18,476 nt of DNA, taken from NCBI GenBank assembly GCA_025458585.1, contig JALOSD010000106.1:1-18476 (forward strand). The letters run 5' to 3'. Source of the stretch: Burkholderiaceae bacterium (GTDB lineage: Bacteria > Pseudomonadota > Gammaproteobacteria > Burkholderiales > Burkholderiaceae_C). Every line of letters begins with the position of its first letter. Position 1 is the stretch's first letter. The notes beneath the pieces are model-generated. The model was not told the origin of the DNA. It saw nothing but the letters and a program-made list of their open reading frames with translations, and did not search any database. The position numbers were made by a program, and so were the translations under genes. Below are positions 1-11,970 of the stretch, one piece after another.

Positions 1-1274
1 CCGGCCATGTCGCCGTAGAGCGTGCAGTAGCCGGTGGCCATCTCGCTCTTGTTGCCGGTGGTCAGCACGATCGAGCCGGTCTTGTTCGACAGCGCCATCA
101 GCAGCGTGCCGCGGATGCGCGCCTGGATGTTCTCCTCCGTCGTGTCCTGCGCCAGGCCGGCGAAGATCGGCGCCAAAGCGATGCGAAACGCGTCGAACAT
201 CGGGGCGATGGCGATCTCGTCGTGGTGCACGCCGAGCCGCTGCGCCATCTCGCGCGCGTCGAGCCACGAGATCTCGGCCGTGTACGGCGAAGGCATCATC
301 ACGGTGCGCACGCGATCGGCGCCGAGCGCGTCGACCGCGATCGCGAGCACAAGCGCCGAGTCGATGCCGCCCGACAGGCCGATGATCGCCCCCGGAAAAC
401 CGTTCTTGCCGACGTAGTCGCGCACGCCGAGCACCAGCGCACCCCAGGCCTGCGCGAGCGGGTCGGGCAGCGGCGCGATCGGGCCGTGCACCTCGCCGGC
501 GTCGACCTCCACCTCGAGCAATGCCGGCTCGAAGCTCGGCGCGCGCGCGGCGAGGCGCCCGTGCGCGTCGACGGCGAACGACGCACCGTCGAACACGATC
601 TCGTCCTGCGCGCCGACGAGGTGCGCGTACAGCAGCGGCAGGCCGACGTCGCGCGCACGCTCGGCCATGCGCAGCTCGCGCTCCTCGGCCTTGTCGAGGT
701 GGAACGGCGAGGCGTTGAGCACGACGAGCCCCTGCGCGCCGGCCGCCTTCGCCGCGCGCGCCGGCTCGTCAAACCAGGCGTCCTCGCAGATCAGCACGCC
801 CAGGCGCAGACCCCCGGCGTCGAAGACGACGGGCCCGCGGCCCGCGTCGCGGCCGGAGGTGAAGTAGCGGCGCTCGTCGAACACCTGGTAGTTCGGCAGC
901 TCGCGCTTGCAGTACGTCGCGACGACGCGGCCGCCTTCGAGCACCGAGGCCGCGTTGAAGCGCCGCTGCAGCGCGAACGACTTGGTCCTAACATCGTCGT
1001 GCTCGCCGAACTGGTGCGGGTGCCCGACGACCAGATGCAGCCCACCGCAGTCCGCCAGTTCGAGTGCCAGTTCGTGCAGCGCGCGCTCGCACGCGCGCAG
1101 GAAGGCCGGGCGCAACAGCAGGTCCTCGGGCGGATAGCCGCTGAGCGCGAGTTCGGGCGCGACGACGACGCGTGCGCCCGCCGCGTGCGCGGCACGCGCC
1201 GCGTCGGCGATGCGGCGCGCGTTGCCGGCGAGGTCGCCGACGGTGGCGTCGAGCTGGGCGAGCGCGATCTTCAC
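1..1274 (-). CDS. nadE: Glutamine-dependent NAD+ synthetase, 3' end missing
   Basis: Catalyses the last step of NAD+ synthesis: ATP-dependent amidation of nicotinate adenine dinucleotide with ammonia released from glutamine; cytosolic. The reading frame is open for 424 codons to the window edge; the family is usually about 540 residues, so the C-terminal fifth lies outside. Residues 1 to about 270 form a nitrilase-type glutaminase domain: APELALSGYPPEDLL carries the expected catalytic Glu, YCKRELPNY the Lys, and LICEDAW the Cys (C163). The synthetase domain has the PP-loop SGGIDSA at 301-307, and the visible end reads TTGNKSEMATGYCTLYGD, a family hallmark. The start is GTG at 1274 (MKIALAQLDATVGDLAGN), because no ATG in this frame precedes that standard N-terminus. 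No internal gap is visible. It is divergent from the next gene with 15 bp between start codons. Confidence 0.96.
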   Translation of the reverse strand, partial: MKIALAQLDATVGDLAGNARRIADAARAAHAAGARVVVAPELALSGYPPEDLLLRPAFLRACERALHELALELADCGGLHLVVGHPHQFGEHDDVRTKSFALQRRFNAASVLEGGRVVATYCKRELPNYQVFDERRYFTSGRDAGRGPVVFDAGGLRLGVLICEDAWFDEPARAAKAAGAQGLVVLNASPFHLDKAEERELRMAERARDVGLPLLYAHLVGAQDEIVFDGASFAVDAHGRLAARAPSFEPALLEVEVDAGEVHGPIAPLPDPLAQAWGALVLGVRDYVGKNGFPGAIIGLSGGIDSALVLAIAVDALGADRVRTVMMPSPYTAEISWLDAREMAQRLGVHHDEIAIAPMFDAFRIALAPIFAGLAQDTTEENIQARIRGTLLMALSNKTGSIVLTTGNKSEMATGYCTLYGDMA

Positions 1275-1289
1275 GCGCGGTGACGGGAC

Positions 1290-2466
1290 ATGGCCGACGG
1301 TACCTCCATCCCGGAAGAATATGTCATCCGCGTGCACGACGACCCGACGGCGATCGACGCCGGCGCGTGGAATGCACTGCTCGCGTCGCAGCCCGCCTCC
1401 ACGCCCTTCCTGCGCCACGAGTACCTGGCGGCGCTGCACGCCTCGGGCAGCGCCGTGCCGGCGACCGGCTGGGCGCCGCGGTTCGTCACCGTCGAGCGCG
1501 GCGGCGCGCTCGCAGGCGCCTGCGCTCTGTACCTGAAGGGCCATTCGTACGGCGAGTACGTGTTCGACTGGGCCTGGGCCGACGCGTACCGCCGCGCCGG
1601 CCTGCCCTACTACCCCAAGCTGCTCGCCGCCGTGCCGTTCACCCCGGTGCCGGGCACGCGCCTGCTGGCGCGCGACGACGCGGTGCGCGACCTGCTGGCG
1701 CGCACGCTGTCGTCGCTCGCATCGACGATGGAGCTGTCGTCGGCGCACGCCCTCTTCGTCGACGCCGTCGACCGCGCCGCGTTCGAGCGCGCCGGCTGGC
1801 TGCTGCGCGAGGGCGTGCAATTCCACTGGACGCAGCGCGCCGACGCGCCGCTCGCGAGCTTCGACGACCTGCTCGCGAGCCTGCAGCGCGACAAGCGCAA
1901 GAAGATCGCGCAGGAGCGCCGGCGCGTCGCCGAGGCCGGCGTCACGTTCACGGTGCACCGCGGCGCCGCGATCGACGACGGCCTGTGGGACTTCTTCCAC
2001 CACTGCTACACGTTGACGTACCAAGCGCACCACTCGACGCCGTACCTGACGCGCGAGTTCTTCCGCGCAATGGCGCGCACGATGGCCGAGCACTGGCTGC
2101 TGTTCGTCGCCTGGCGCGGCGGCGAGCGCATCGCGGCATCGCTGATCGCGCTCGACGAGGCGCGGCGCGCCGCCTACGGCCGCTACTGGGGCGCGACGAC
2201 GTACGTGCCGTGCCTGCACTTCGAGGCCTGCTACTACCGGCCGCTCGCCTGGTGCCTCGAGCACGGTTACCTTCGCTTCGAAGGCGGCGCCCAGGGCGAG
2301 CACAAGATGGCGCGCGGGCTGCTGCCGGTGCGCACGACCTCGGCGCACTGGCTGCGCGACCCGCGCTTCGCGAGCGCGGTGGCCGACTTCCTAGCCCGCG
2401 AGGGCGAGCACGTCGCGCTCTACGTCGACGAGCTGAACGAACGCAATCCGTTCCGCGACGGCGCCG

Positions 2467-2480
<14 letters not shown>
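1290..2480 (+). CDS. FemAB/GNAT-like N-acyltransferase, COG3146 (DUF482) family
   Basis: A 396-residue protein of the family annotated as predicted N-acyltransferase or FemAB-like protein. The substrate is not established; the GNAT-type fold suggests transfer of an acyl or aminoacyl group. Family marks visible in order: a beta-rich N-terminal half with FLRHEYLAALHASG and LKGHSYGEYVFDWAWA, then ELSSAHALF, the basic segment RDKRKKIAQERRRV near the middle, YQAHHSTPYLTREFF, GRYWGATTYVPCLHFEACYY, and FEGGAQGEHKMARG near the C-terminus. It looks full length. The ATG at 1290 is the most upstream sensible start; a GTG at 'RVHDD' would cut into the conserved N-terminal strand. The 3' end overlaps the convergent M16 gene by 14 bp. 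Family assignment is firm, the biochemical role is not. Confidence 0.9.
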
Positions 2481-5073
<2,593 letters not shown>

Positions 5074-5247
5074 CGTAGGCGCGATGAGAGATGCGGGGGG
5101 CGTTCGCCCCGGCGCCGGCAGCGTGCGGCGCCGTCGGCTTGGTGTCCCGACCTCGGCGACAGGTTCCCCGGTGCCGTCGAGCATAACCGCGCGACGGCCG
5201 CAGCGTGCGACCCCACCCGGCGGCGGCCGCGCCAGGTCGACCCTGCG

Positions 5248-5271
5248 CCCGGGCGCCCCGTCACGGGGCGC
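5248..5271 (-). terminator. Hairpin just downstream of ppa, possible terminator
   Basis: Immediately after the ppa stop, a perfect 8-bp stem with a 3-nt loop (GCGCCCCG, TGA, CGGGGCGC read on the minus strand; plus positions 5253-5271). Nearby bases allow a competing GC-rich stem. No T-run follows, so intrinsic termination is uncertain. The rest of the ppa to M16 gap (5074-5247) shows no gene. Confidence 0.4.
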
Positions 5272-5277
5272 AGGCGC

Positions 5278-5820
5278 TCATTTCCCGCTCTTGACGCGCC
5301 GGTAGTTTTCGATGCCCGTCGCCACTTCGTGCCTGGCCTCGTCGGACCCGCCCCAGCCCTCGACCTTGACCCACTTGCCCGGCTCGAGGTCCTTGTAGTG
5401 CTCGAAGAAGTGCTGGATCGTCTTCAGCCGCAACGGGTTCAGGTCCTCGGGCTGCTTCCACTGCGAGTAGATCGACAGGATCTTGTCGATCGGCACCGCG
5501 AGCAGCTTGTGGTCGCCGCCGGCCTCGTCATGCATCTTCAGCACCCCGATCGCGCGGCAGGTGACGACGACGCCGGGGATCAGCGGCACCGGCGTCATCA
5601 CGAGCACGTCGACCGGGTCGCCGTCGTCGGCGAGCGTCTGCGGGATGTAGCCGTAGTTGCACGGGTAGTGCATCGACGTGCCCATGAAGCGGTCGACGAA
5701 CAGAGCGCCGGTCTCCTCGTCGACCTCGTACTTGATCGGGTCGCCGCTCATCGGGATCTCGATGATCACGTTGAACTCGTCGGGCGCCTTGGCGCCGGGG
5801 GTCACGTTGTGCAGGCTCAT
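5278..5820 (-). CDS. ppa: Soluble inorganic pyrophosphatase (family I)
   Basis: Hydrolyses pyrophosphate to two phosphates in the cytosol, pulling biosynthetic reactions forward; needs Mg2+. The 180-residue length is normal for bacterial family I enzymes. The signature DDGDPVDVLV supplies the metal-binding aspartates, and other conserved pieces are IEIPMSGDPIKYEVD, MHYPCNYGYIPQTL and HFFEHYKDLEPGKWVKVEGW. The start at 5820 (MSLHNVTPG) is chosen because the family begins this way and GAGA lies about 8 nt upstream; the frame stays open further upstream, but that extension is non-conserved antisense sequence. It is transcribed away from hppA, with 222 bp between the two start codons, and a TACAAT hexamer sits 31-36 nt upstream. 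No defect is seen. Confidence 0.97.
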   Translation of the reverse strand: MSLHNVTPGAKAPDEFNVIIEIPMSGDPIKYEVDEETGALFVDRFMGTSMHYPCNYGYIPQTLADDGDPVDVLVMTPVPLIPGVVVTCRAIGVLKMHDEAGGDHKLLAVPIDKILSIYSQWKQPEDLNPLRLKTIQHFFEHYKDLEPGKWVKVEGWGGSDEARHEVATGIENYRRVKSGK

Positions 5821-5850
5821 CGGTCGGTCTCGTTCTGCGTGAAAACCCGC

Positions 5851-5856
5851 ATTGTA
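5851..5856 (-). promoter_or_regulatory. Candidate -10 element of the ppa promoter
   Basis: The minus strand reads TACAAT (5 of 6 to the sigma70 -10 consensus) in a relatively AT-rich patch between ppa and hppA, which would place the transcript start about 25 nt before the ATG. I see no good -35 hexamer at 16-18 bp spacing, so the element may be activator-dependent or weak. Confidence 0.4.
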
Positions 5857-6042
5857 GGAAGAGCGCTTGCCGCCGCCTGACGCGGCGCCGCACCGCTGGA
5901 AAACCCATCCCGGTCGCTCAATGCGTTTCCGATAGCATCCGCACGCGCTCACCAGCCCCCGCCGCCATGGCGGGTCGGCCATGACCGTCCCGTCGCGGGC
6001 GCACCGACAAACGGGTCGACACGAGAGGAAGGAGAGAGGTTC

Positions 6043-8128
<2,086 letters not shown>

Positions 8129-8142
8129 GCGTTCGCTCGAAC

Positions 8143-8175
8143 GACGAAGGCCGGCTCGCGCCGGCCTTCGTCTTT
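8143..8175 (+). terminator. Strong intrinsic terminator after hppA
   Basis: A perfect 13-bp inverted repeat (GACGAAGGCCGGC and its complement) with a 4-nt loop TCGC, followed by TTTGT, begins 15 nt after the hppA stop. The T-run favours termination of plus-strand transcription. The convergent tupA ends at 8227, so the hairpin may also help stop transcripts from the other side, though no T-run is present in that direction. Confidence 0.85.
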
Positions 8176-8226
8176 GTCGAGCCTGGGATGCAGCGACTGC
8201 CGCGACCCGGTCCGGTGACCGCCGCG

Positions 8227-9075
8227 TCACTGGTTCGCGTTCGGGAAGAACAGCTGCTCACCGCCGATCTTGTAGCCGGCGATCGCGCTCTGGCCTGCAG
8301 GCGAGACGACCCAGTCGGCGAAGGTCTGCGCCAGGTCCTTCTTGACGTGCGGGTGCCTGGCCGGATTGACGACGATCACGCCGTACTGGTTGAACAGGCG
8401 CTTGTCGCCCTCGACGAGGATCGCGAGATCAGCGCGATTCTTGAAGTTGAGCCAGGTGCCACGGTCGGCCAGCACGTAGGCGTTGCTCGACGCCGCGATG
8501 TTCAGCGCCGGGCCCATCCCGCAGCCGCATGCCTTGTAGCCGGCTGGTTTGTTCGCGTCGAGGTCCACGCCGGCGGCCGTCCAGTAGCGCAGTTCGGCGG
8601 CGTGCGTGCCGCTCTTGTCGCCGCGCGAGACGAAGACCGCGCTCGAGCCCGCGACCTTCTGCAGCGCCGCGGCGATGTCCTTGCCGCGCGTGCCGGCGGG
8701 GTCGTCCTTCGGGCCGATCAGCACGAAGTCGTTGTACATGACGGGCCGGCGCTGCAGGCCGAAGCCCTCGGCGACGAACTTCTCCTCGGCGACCTGGTCG
8801 TGCACGAACACGACGTCGGCGTCGCCGCGGCGCGCGGTGTCCAGCGCCTGCCCGGTGCCGAGCGCGACGACGCGAACGTCGATGCCGGTGGCCTGCCTGA
8901 ACTGCGGCAGCAGGTGGCCGAACAGCCCGGACTGCTCGGTCGACGTCGTCGACGCGACGACGATGAACCGGTCCTGCGCGGCCGCGGGGCCGGCGGCGAG
9001 CACGGTGGCGAGCGCGGCCGTGCCCGCGACGAGGCTTGCCGCCAGGCGGCGACGGGCGTGGGACGGGACGGTCAA
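8227..9075 (-). CDS. tupA: Tungstate ABC transporter, periplasmic binding protein
   Basis: Captures tungstate in the periplasm and delivers it to the TupB permease. The 282-residue precursor has an N-terminal signal peptide (basic HARRR, hydrophobic core, AAAQ near residue 34). The TupA hallmark STTSTEQSG lies at 42-50 in the mature N-terminal region, where the family binds the oxyanion, and SRGDKSGTH at 150-158 is a second conserved oxyanion-contact segment; NAYVLADRGTW follows near 198-208. A CGCGMG stretch at 183-188 replaces the ETGxGMG seen in many relatives. It is the last gene of the operon, and its ATG overlaps the tupC stop by 4 bp (ATGA), implying coupled translation. Tungstate rather than molybdate is inferred from the TTST-type motif. 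Confidence 0.92.
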   Translation of the reverse strand: MTVPSHARRRLAASLVAGTAALATVLAAGPAAAQDRFIVVASTTSTEQSGLFGHLLPQFRQATGIDVRVVALGTGQALDTARRGDADVVFVHDQVAEEKFVAEGFGLQRRPVMYNDFVLIGPKDDPAGTRGKDIAAALQKVAGSSAVFVSRGDKSGTHAAELRYWTAAGVDLDANKPAGYKACGCGMGPALNIAASSNAYVLADRGTWLNFKNRADLAILVEGDKRLFNQYGVIVVNPARHPHVKKDLAQTFADWVVSPAGQSAIAGYKIGGEQLFFPNANQ

Positions 9076-9782
9076 GGCAACTCTCCTTGGAGGAATTGCG
9101 CTGCCTCGGGCGGCAGCGGGTCGTGGAAGAAGCGCTCGGTCGGCCGGTCGACGGTCAGACGGCCTTCGTCGAGGTGGATCACGCGGGTGGCGATGCGCCG
9201 CACCTGGCCGAGGCTGTGGCTGCTGACGACGACGGCCATGCCCTCGGCGGCGAACGACACCACGAGCTCCTCGATGCGGCGCTGCGAGTGCGGGTCGAGG
9301 CTGGCGGTGGGCTCGTCGAGGAACAGCACGTCGGGGCGCACGGCCCAGGCACGGGCCAGCGCGACACGCTGCTGCTGGCCGCCCGAGAGCACGCGCGCCG
9401 GCCGGTCGGCCTGGCCGTCGAGCCCGACGCGCCGCAGCGCCGCGTGCGCGCGTTCACCGCGCTCGCCGCGCGGCACGCCGGCCAGCCACAGGGCCACGTG
9501 CAGGTTGTGCCGCACCGACAGCCGCAGCAGGAACGGCCGCTGGAACAGCATCGCCTGCCGCGGCAGGCGTCCCTGGGCGTCGCGGTGCAGGCGACGGCGC
9601 CCGTGGTCGGGCAGCTGGCCGTGCAGCAGCCGCAGCAGCGTCGTCTTGCCGCTGCCGTTGGCGCCGACGAGCGCGATGCGCTCGCCCGCGTGCAACGCGA
9701 GCGAGACGTCGCTCAGCGCGACGCGCTCGCCGAAGCGCACGCTCGCGCCGTCGAGCTCGATCAGCGGACGGCGCTCGTTCAT
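9072..9782 (-). CDS. tupC: Tungstate ABC transporter, ATP-binding protein
   Basis: Cytoplasmic ATPase that powers the TupB channel. The 236-residue protein has a complete set of ABC motifs: Walker A GANGSGKT at 40-47, Q-loop Gln at 81 (MLFQRPFLL), signature LSGGQ at 132-136, Walker B VLFLDE at 152-157, and H-loop His at 189 (SSHS). There is no extra C-terminal regulatory (TOBE/MOP) domain, so anion sensing must occur elsewhere. It overlaps tupB by 4 bp and tupA by 4 bp, so the three genes form one tightly coupled transcription unit. Confidence 0.93.
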   Translation of the reverse strand: MNERRPLIELDGASVRFGERVALSDVSLALHAGERIALVGANGSGKTTLLRLLHGQLPDHGRRRLHRDAQGRLPRQAMLFQRPFLLRLSVRHNLHVALWLAGVPRGERGERAHAALRRVGLDGQADRPARVLSGGQQQRVALARAWAVRPDVLFLDEPTASLDPHSQRRIEELVVSFAAEGMAVVVSSHSLGQVRRIATRVIHLDEGRLTVDRPTERFFHDPLPPEAAQFLQGELP

Positions 9783-10492
9783 CGCGCACCGCCCTCCTGC
9801 CCGGCCTGCAGCTGGCGCGCCCCCGCGATCGCGAGATTGATCGCCGCGACGACCCCGAGCAGCACGATGCCCAGCGCGAGCGCGAGCGGCAGGTCACCCT
9901 TGCTCGTCTCGAGCGCGATCGTCGTCGTCATCACGCGCGTGACGCCGTCGATGTTGCCGCCGACGATCATCACGGCGCCGACTTCGCTGATCGCACGGCC
10001 GAACGCGGTGAGCACGATCGTCAGCAGCGACGCCCTCTCGTGCACCAGCAACAGCACCGCGCTCGTCGCGCGTCCGGCGCCCATCGAGCGCAGCTGTTCG
10101 CCGTTGCCGCGCAAGGCATCGGCCACCAGTTGCCGTGTCAGCGCGGTCACCAGCGGCAGCACGAGCACCGTCTGCGCGATCACCATCGCCGTCGGCGTGA
10201 ACAGGATGCCCCATGAGCCGAGCGGGCCGGAGCGCGACAGCAGCAGGTACACCGTCAGGCCGACAACGACCGGCGGCAGCGCGAGCAGCGTGTTCAACGC
10301 CAGCACGACGGCGCGGTGCCCCGGGAAGCGCACCGCCGCGAGCCCCGCGCCCGCCGCCAGCCCGAGCAGCGCGCCGAGCACGGTCGCGGTGCCACTGACC
10401 TGCAGCGACAGGCCGACCACCTGAAGCAAGGCGGCGTCGGCATTCGCGATCAACGCCGCCGCCGTGCGCACGCTGTCGACGAACGCGCTCAT
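9779..10492 (-). CDS. tupB: Tungstate ABC transporter, permease
   Basis: Inner-membrane channel subunit, 237 residues, with about five to six hydrophobic segments. The cytoplasmic coupling loop is visible as LRSMGAGRATSAVLLLVHERASLLTIVLTAFGRA followed by ISEVGAVMIVGGNI, the typical EAA-like region of TupB/CysT-type permeases. First gene of the operon. The ATG at 10492 fits the family N-terminus, although the only SD-like bases (AAGG) abut the ATG; translation may begin a few codons later or rely on a short leader. The operator-like palindrome 54-77 bp upstream suggests control by a ModE-type protein. Confidence 0.92.
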   Translation of the reverse strand: MSAFVDSVRTAAALIANADAALLQVVGLSLQVSGTATVLGALLGLAAGAGLAAVRFPGHRAVVLALNTLLALPPVVVGLTVYLLLSRSGPLGSWGILFTPTAMVIAQTVLVLPLVTALTRQLVADALRGNGEQLRSMGAGRATSAVLLLVHERASLLTIVLTAFGRAISEVGAVMIVGGNIDGVTRVMTTTIALETSKGDLPLALALGIVLLGVVAAINLAIAGARQLQAGQEGGAR

Positions 10493-10545
10493 CCTTACTT
10501 GTGCAGCCGAAAGCCGCGCATTCTGCGCAAGCGCCGCCGCGCGCG

Positions 10546-10569
10546 CGATATGTCGGGCGCTGCATAGCG
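10546..10569 (-). promoter_or_regulatory. ModE-like operator upstream of tupBCA
   Basis: On the plus strand the site is CGATATGTC, a 6-bp spacer (GGGCGC), then TGCATAGCG. Read toward tupB, the half-sites are CGCTATGCA and GACATATCG. Against the known ModE half-site pattern (CGnTATnTA and its complement TAnATAnCG, spaced 6 bp) each half matches at all but one defined position, with the same 9-6-9 geometry as Escherichia coli modA. It lies just upstream of a CAGAAT hexamer (minus strand, 10520-10525) that could be the tup -10 element, a position suited to repression. No modE gene is in the window. Confidence 0.6.
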
Positions 10570-10772
10570 ACGAGCCGCTTGCACGCTCGCTCGCACGACC
10601 GTGCGACGACGCGGCTGGCGCCCAGCGATTGGGCAGGCTGGTGGCGTCTGTGCGCGGTTCGAGGGGGGCCGTCGCGACCGTTGGCGACGGCTCGCTGCGG
10701 TTGGCGCGCCGTCGCGCCGAACATCGCCGGCACGACGACGGCAGGTCTCGTGCGGCCGCAAGCAGGACGGCG

Positions 10773-11915
10773 TCAGACGGCGCAGGACCTGAACCCGCAG
10801 AACGCTTCGTCCGCGTCGGCCTCGACCAGGCGTCGCGCCTTCGGGTGACGCAGCACCGTCGCCGTGAGCCACGAGGCGCCGCGCAGCACGCGCGCGCCGG
10901 CGGGTGCCATGCCGGGCGGCCCGGGATGCCCGGGATAGAAGCGCGCGCGATCGGCCATCCACTCCCAGACGTCGCCCCAGACGAAGCCGCGGCCGGCGGC
11001 GGCCGTCGCGGCGCATTCCCACTCGGCTTCGGTCGGCAGCCGGCGGCCGGCCCAGCGGCACCAGGCGTCGGCCTCGTGCGCGCTCAGGTGGCGTGCCGCC
11101 TGCTGCGGCGGCACGCGCGTGAGGCGCCCCTGCTCGCGCAGCGCGACGCCGCGGCGGATCTGCTCGACGTAGCGCGGGCAGCGCGGTCCGTGCGCGACGA
11201 GCTGCGCCTGCAGCCACGCCCACCCCGCGTCGCTCCACCAGCGTCGCTCGTCGTAGCCGCCGTCCTCGACGAACTCGGCGAACTGCGCCCAGCTCACGGG
11301 CTGGGCGTCGATCTCGAGCTCGGGCAACGCGACGTCGTGCGCCCACTGCTCGGGCCCGGGCACGAAGCCGCCCGGCTCGCTGCCCAGCCGACAGCGCCGC
11401 GCGGGCAGCGCGATCGGCGCGCGCGCGGCGCGCACCGGCATCGGCGCTCGCAGCTCGGCGGTGATCGACGGCGGCAGCTCGCACGCCTGCGCGAGCTCGG
11501 CGAACGCCTCGTCGAGGCCGGCCTCGTGGTGCAGCACGGCACGATAAGGGTGCAGGCCGTCGTCGCCGTTGGCGGCGTGCGCGAGCAGTTCGAGCGTCGT
11601 CTCGAAGGTCTGCGCGAGCCAGGCACGCAAGGCCTCGCCCGCCGGCAGCTCCATCGTCCAGCGTTCGGCGGGCGTGCTCTGCGCCGGATCCCACCAGCGG
11701 TCGGCCTGAGGTTCGATCGACGCGAGCCGCACGCCCGCGGCGTCGGCGCGCGCGCCGCGCGAGCGCTGCACGTGACGCGCGACCCAGTACTCCTGGTACC
11801 AGCCGGCGTGTCCGGCGAGCCAGTGCGGCGGGCTGAAGCGCTCGCCGTCGGACGGCGCCTGGGGTGCGCCGGCCTCCTCGAATCGACAGCGGCGGGCTTG
11901 TCGCCGCAGGGACAC
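10773..11915 (-). CDS. SUMF1/EgtB/PvdO-family protein, related to EgtB and SenA
   Basis: About 380 residues with a DinB-like N-terminal part (HWLAGHAGWYQEYWVARHVQRSRG) and a C-terminal FGE-sulfatase domain (EIDAQPVSWAQFAEFVEDGGY, ADAWCRWAGRRLPTEAEWE, FVWGDVWEW, RVLRGASW, CGFRSCAV). Relatives make ergothioneine sulfoxide (EgtB) or selenoneine (SenA) using a non-haem iron held by three histidines. The first His is present, but the HxxxH pair reads HEAGL, so the third ligand is Leu; iron binding is doubtful. The first DinB helix is also not recognisable. No egtD, senB or senC lies nearby, so the product is unknown. The GTG at 11915 leaves room for the neighbour's promoter; an ATG at 11972 would add 19 residues but overlaps the divergent dehydrogenase start codon. 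Confidence 0.78.
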   Translation of the reverse strand: MSLRRQARRCRFEEAGAPQAPSDGERFSPPHWLAGHAGWYQEYWVARHVQRSRGARADAAGVRLASIEPQADRWWDPAQSTPAERWTMELPAGEALRAWLAQTFETTLELLAHAANGDDGLHPYRAVLHHEAGLDEAFAELAQACELPPSITAELRAPMPVRAARAPIALPARRCRLGSEPGGFVPGPEQWAHDVALPELEIDAQPVSWAQFAEFVEDGGYDERRWWSDAGWAWLQAQLVAHGPRCPRYVEQIRRGVALREQGRLTRVPPQQAARHLSAHEADAWCRWAGRRLPTEAEWECAATAAAGRGFVWGDVWEWMADRARFYPGHPGPPGMAPAGARVLRGASWLTATVLRHPKARRLVEADADEAFCGFRSCAV

Positions 11916-11933
11916 GAAGGGTGCGAACGGTCG

Positions 11934-11942
11934 TGCTAAAAA
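11934..11942 (+). promoter_or_regulatory. Candidate extended -10 promoter of the acyl-CoA dehydrogenase genes
   Basis: TGCTAAAAA is an extended -10 type element (TG plus one base, then TAAAAA) standing out as AT-rich in GC-rich DNA. It sits about 30 bp before the ATG at 11971, with a GGAG ribosome site in between (11960-11963). No clear -35 is seen, which extended -10 promoters can tolerate. Confidence 0.4.
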
Positions 11943-11970
11943 GGGGTGTGATGCCGTACGGAGATCGCGC

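Noticed and set aside
10493..10772. Possible molybdenum or tungsten cofactor riboswitch in the tup leader
   Set aside because: The likely leader is only about 20 nt and I see none of the conserved helices of the Moco RNA; the palindrome at 10546-10569 is better explained as a DNA operator.
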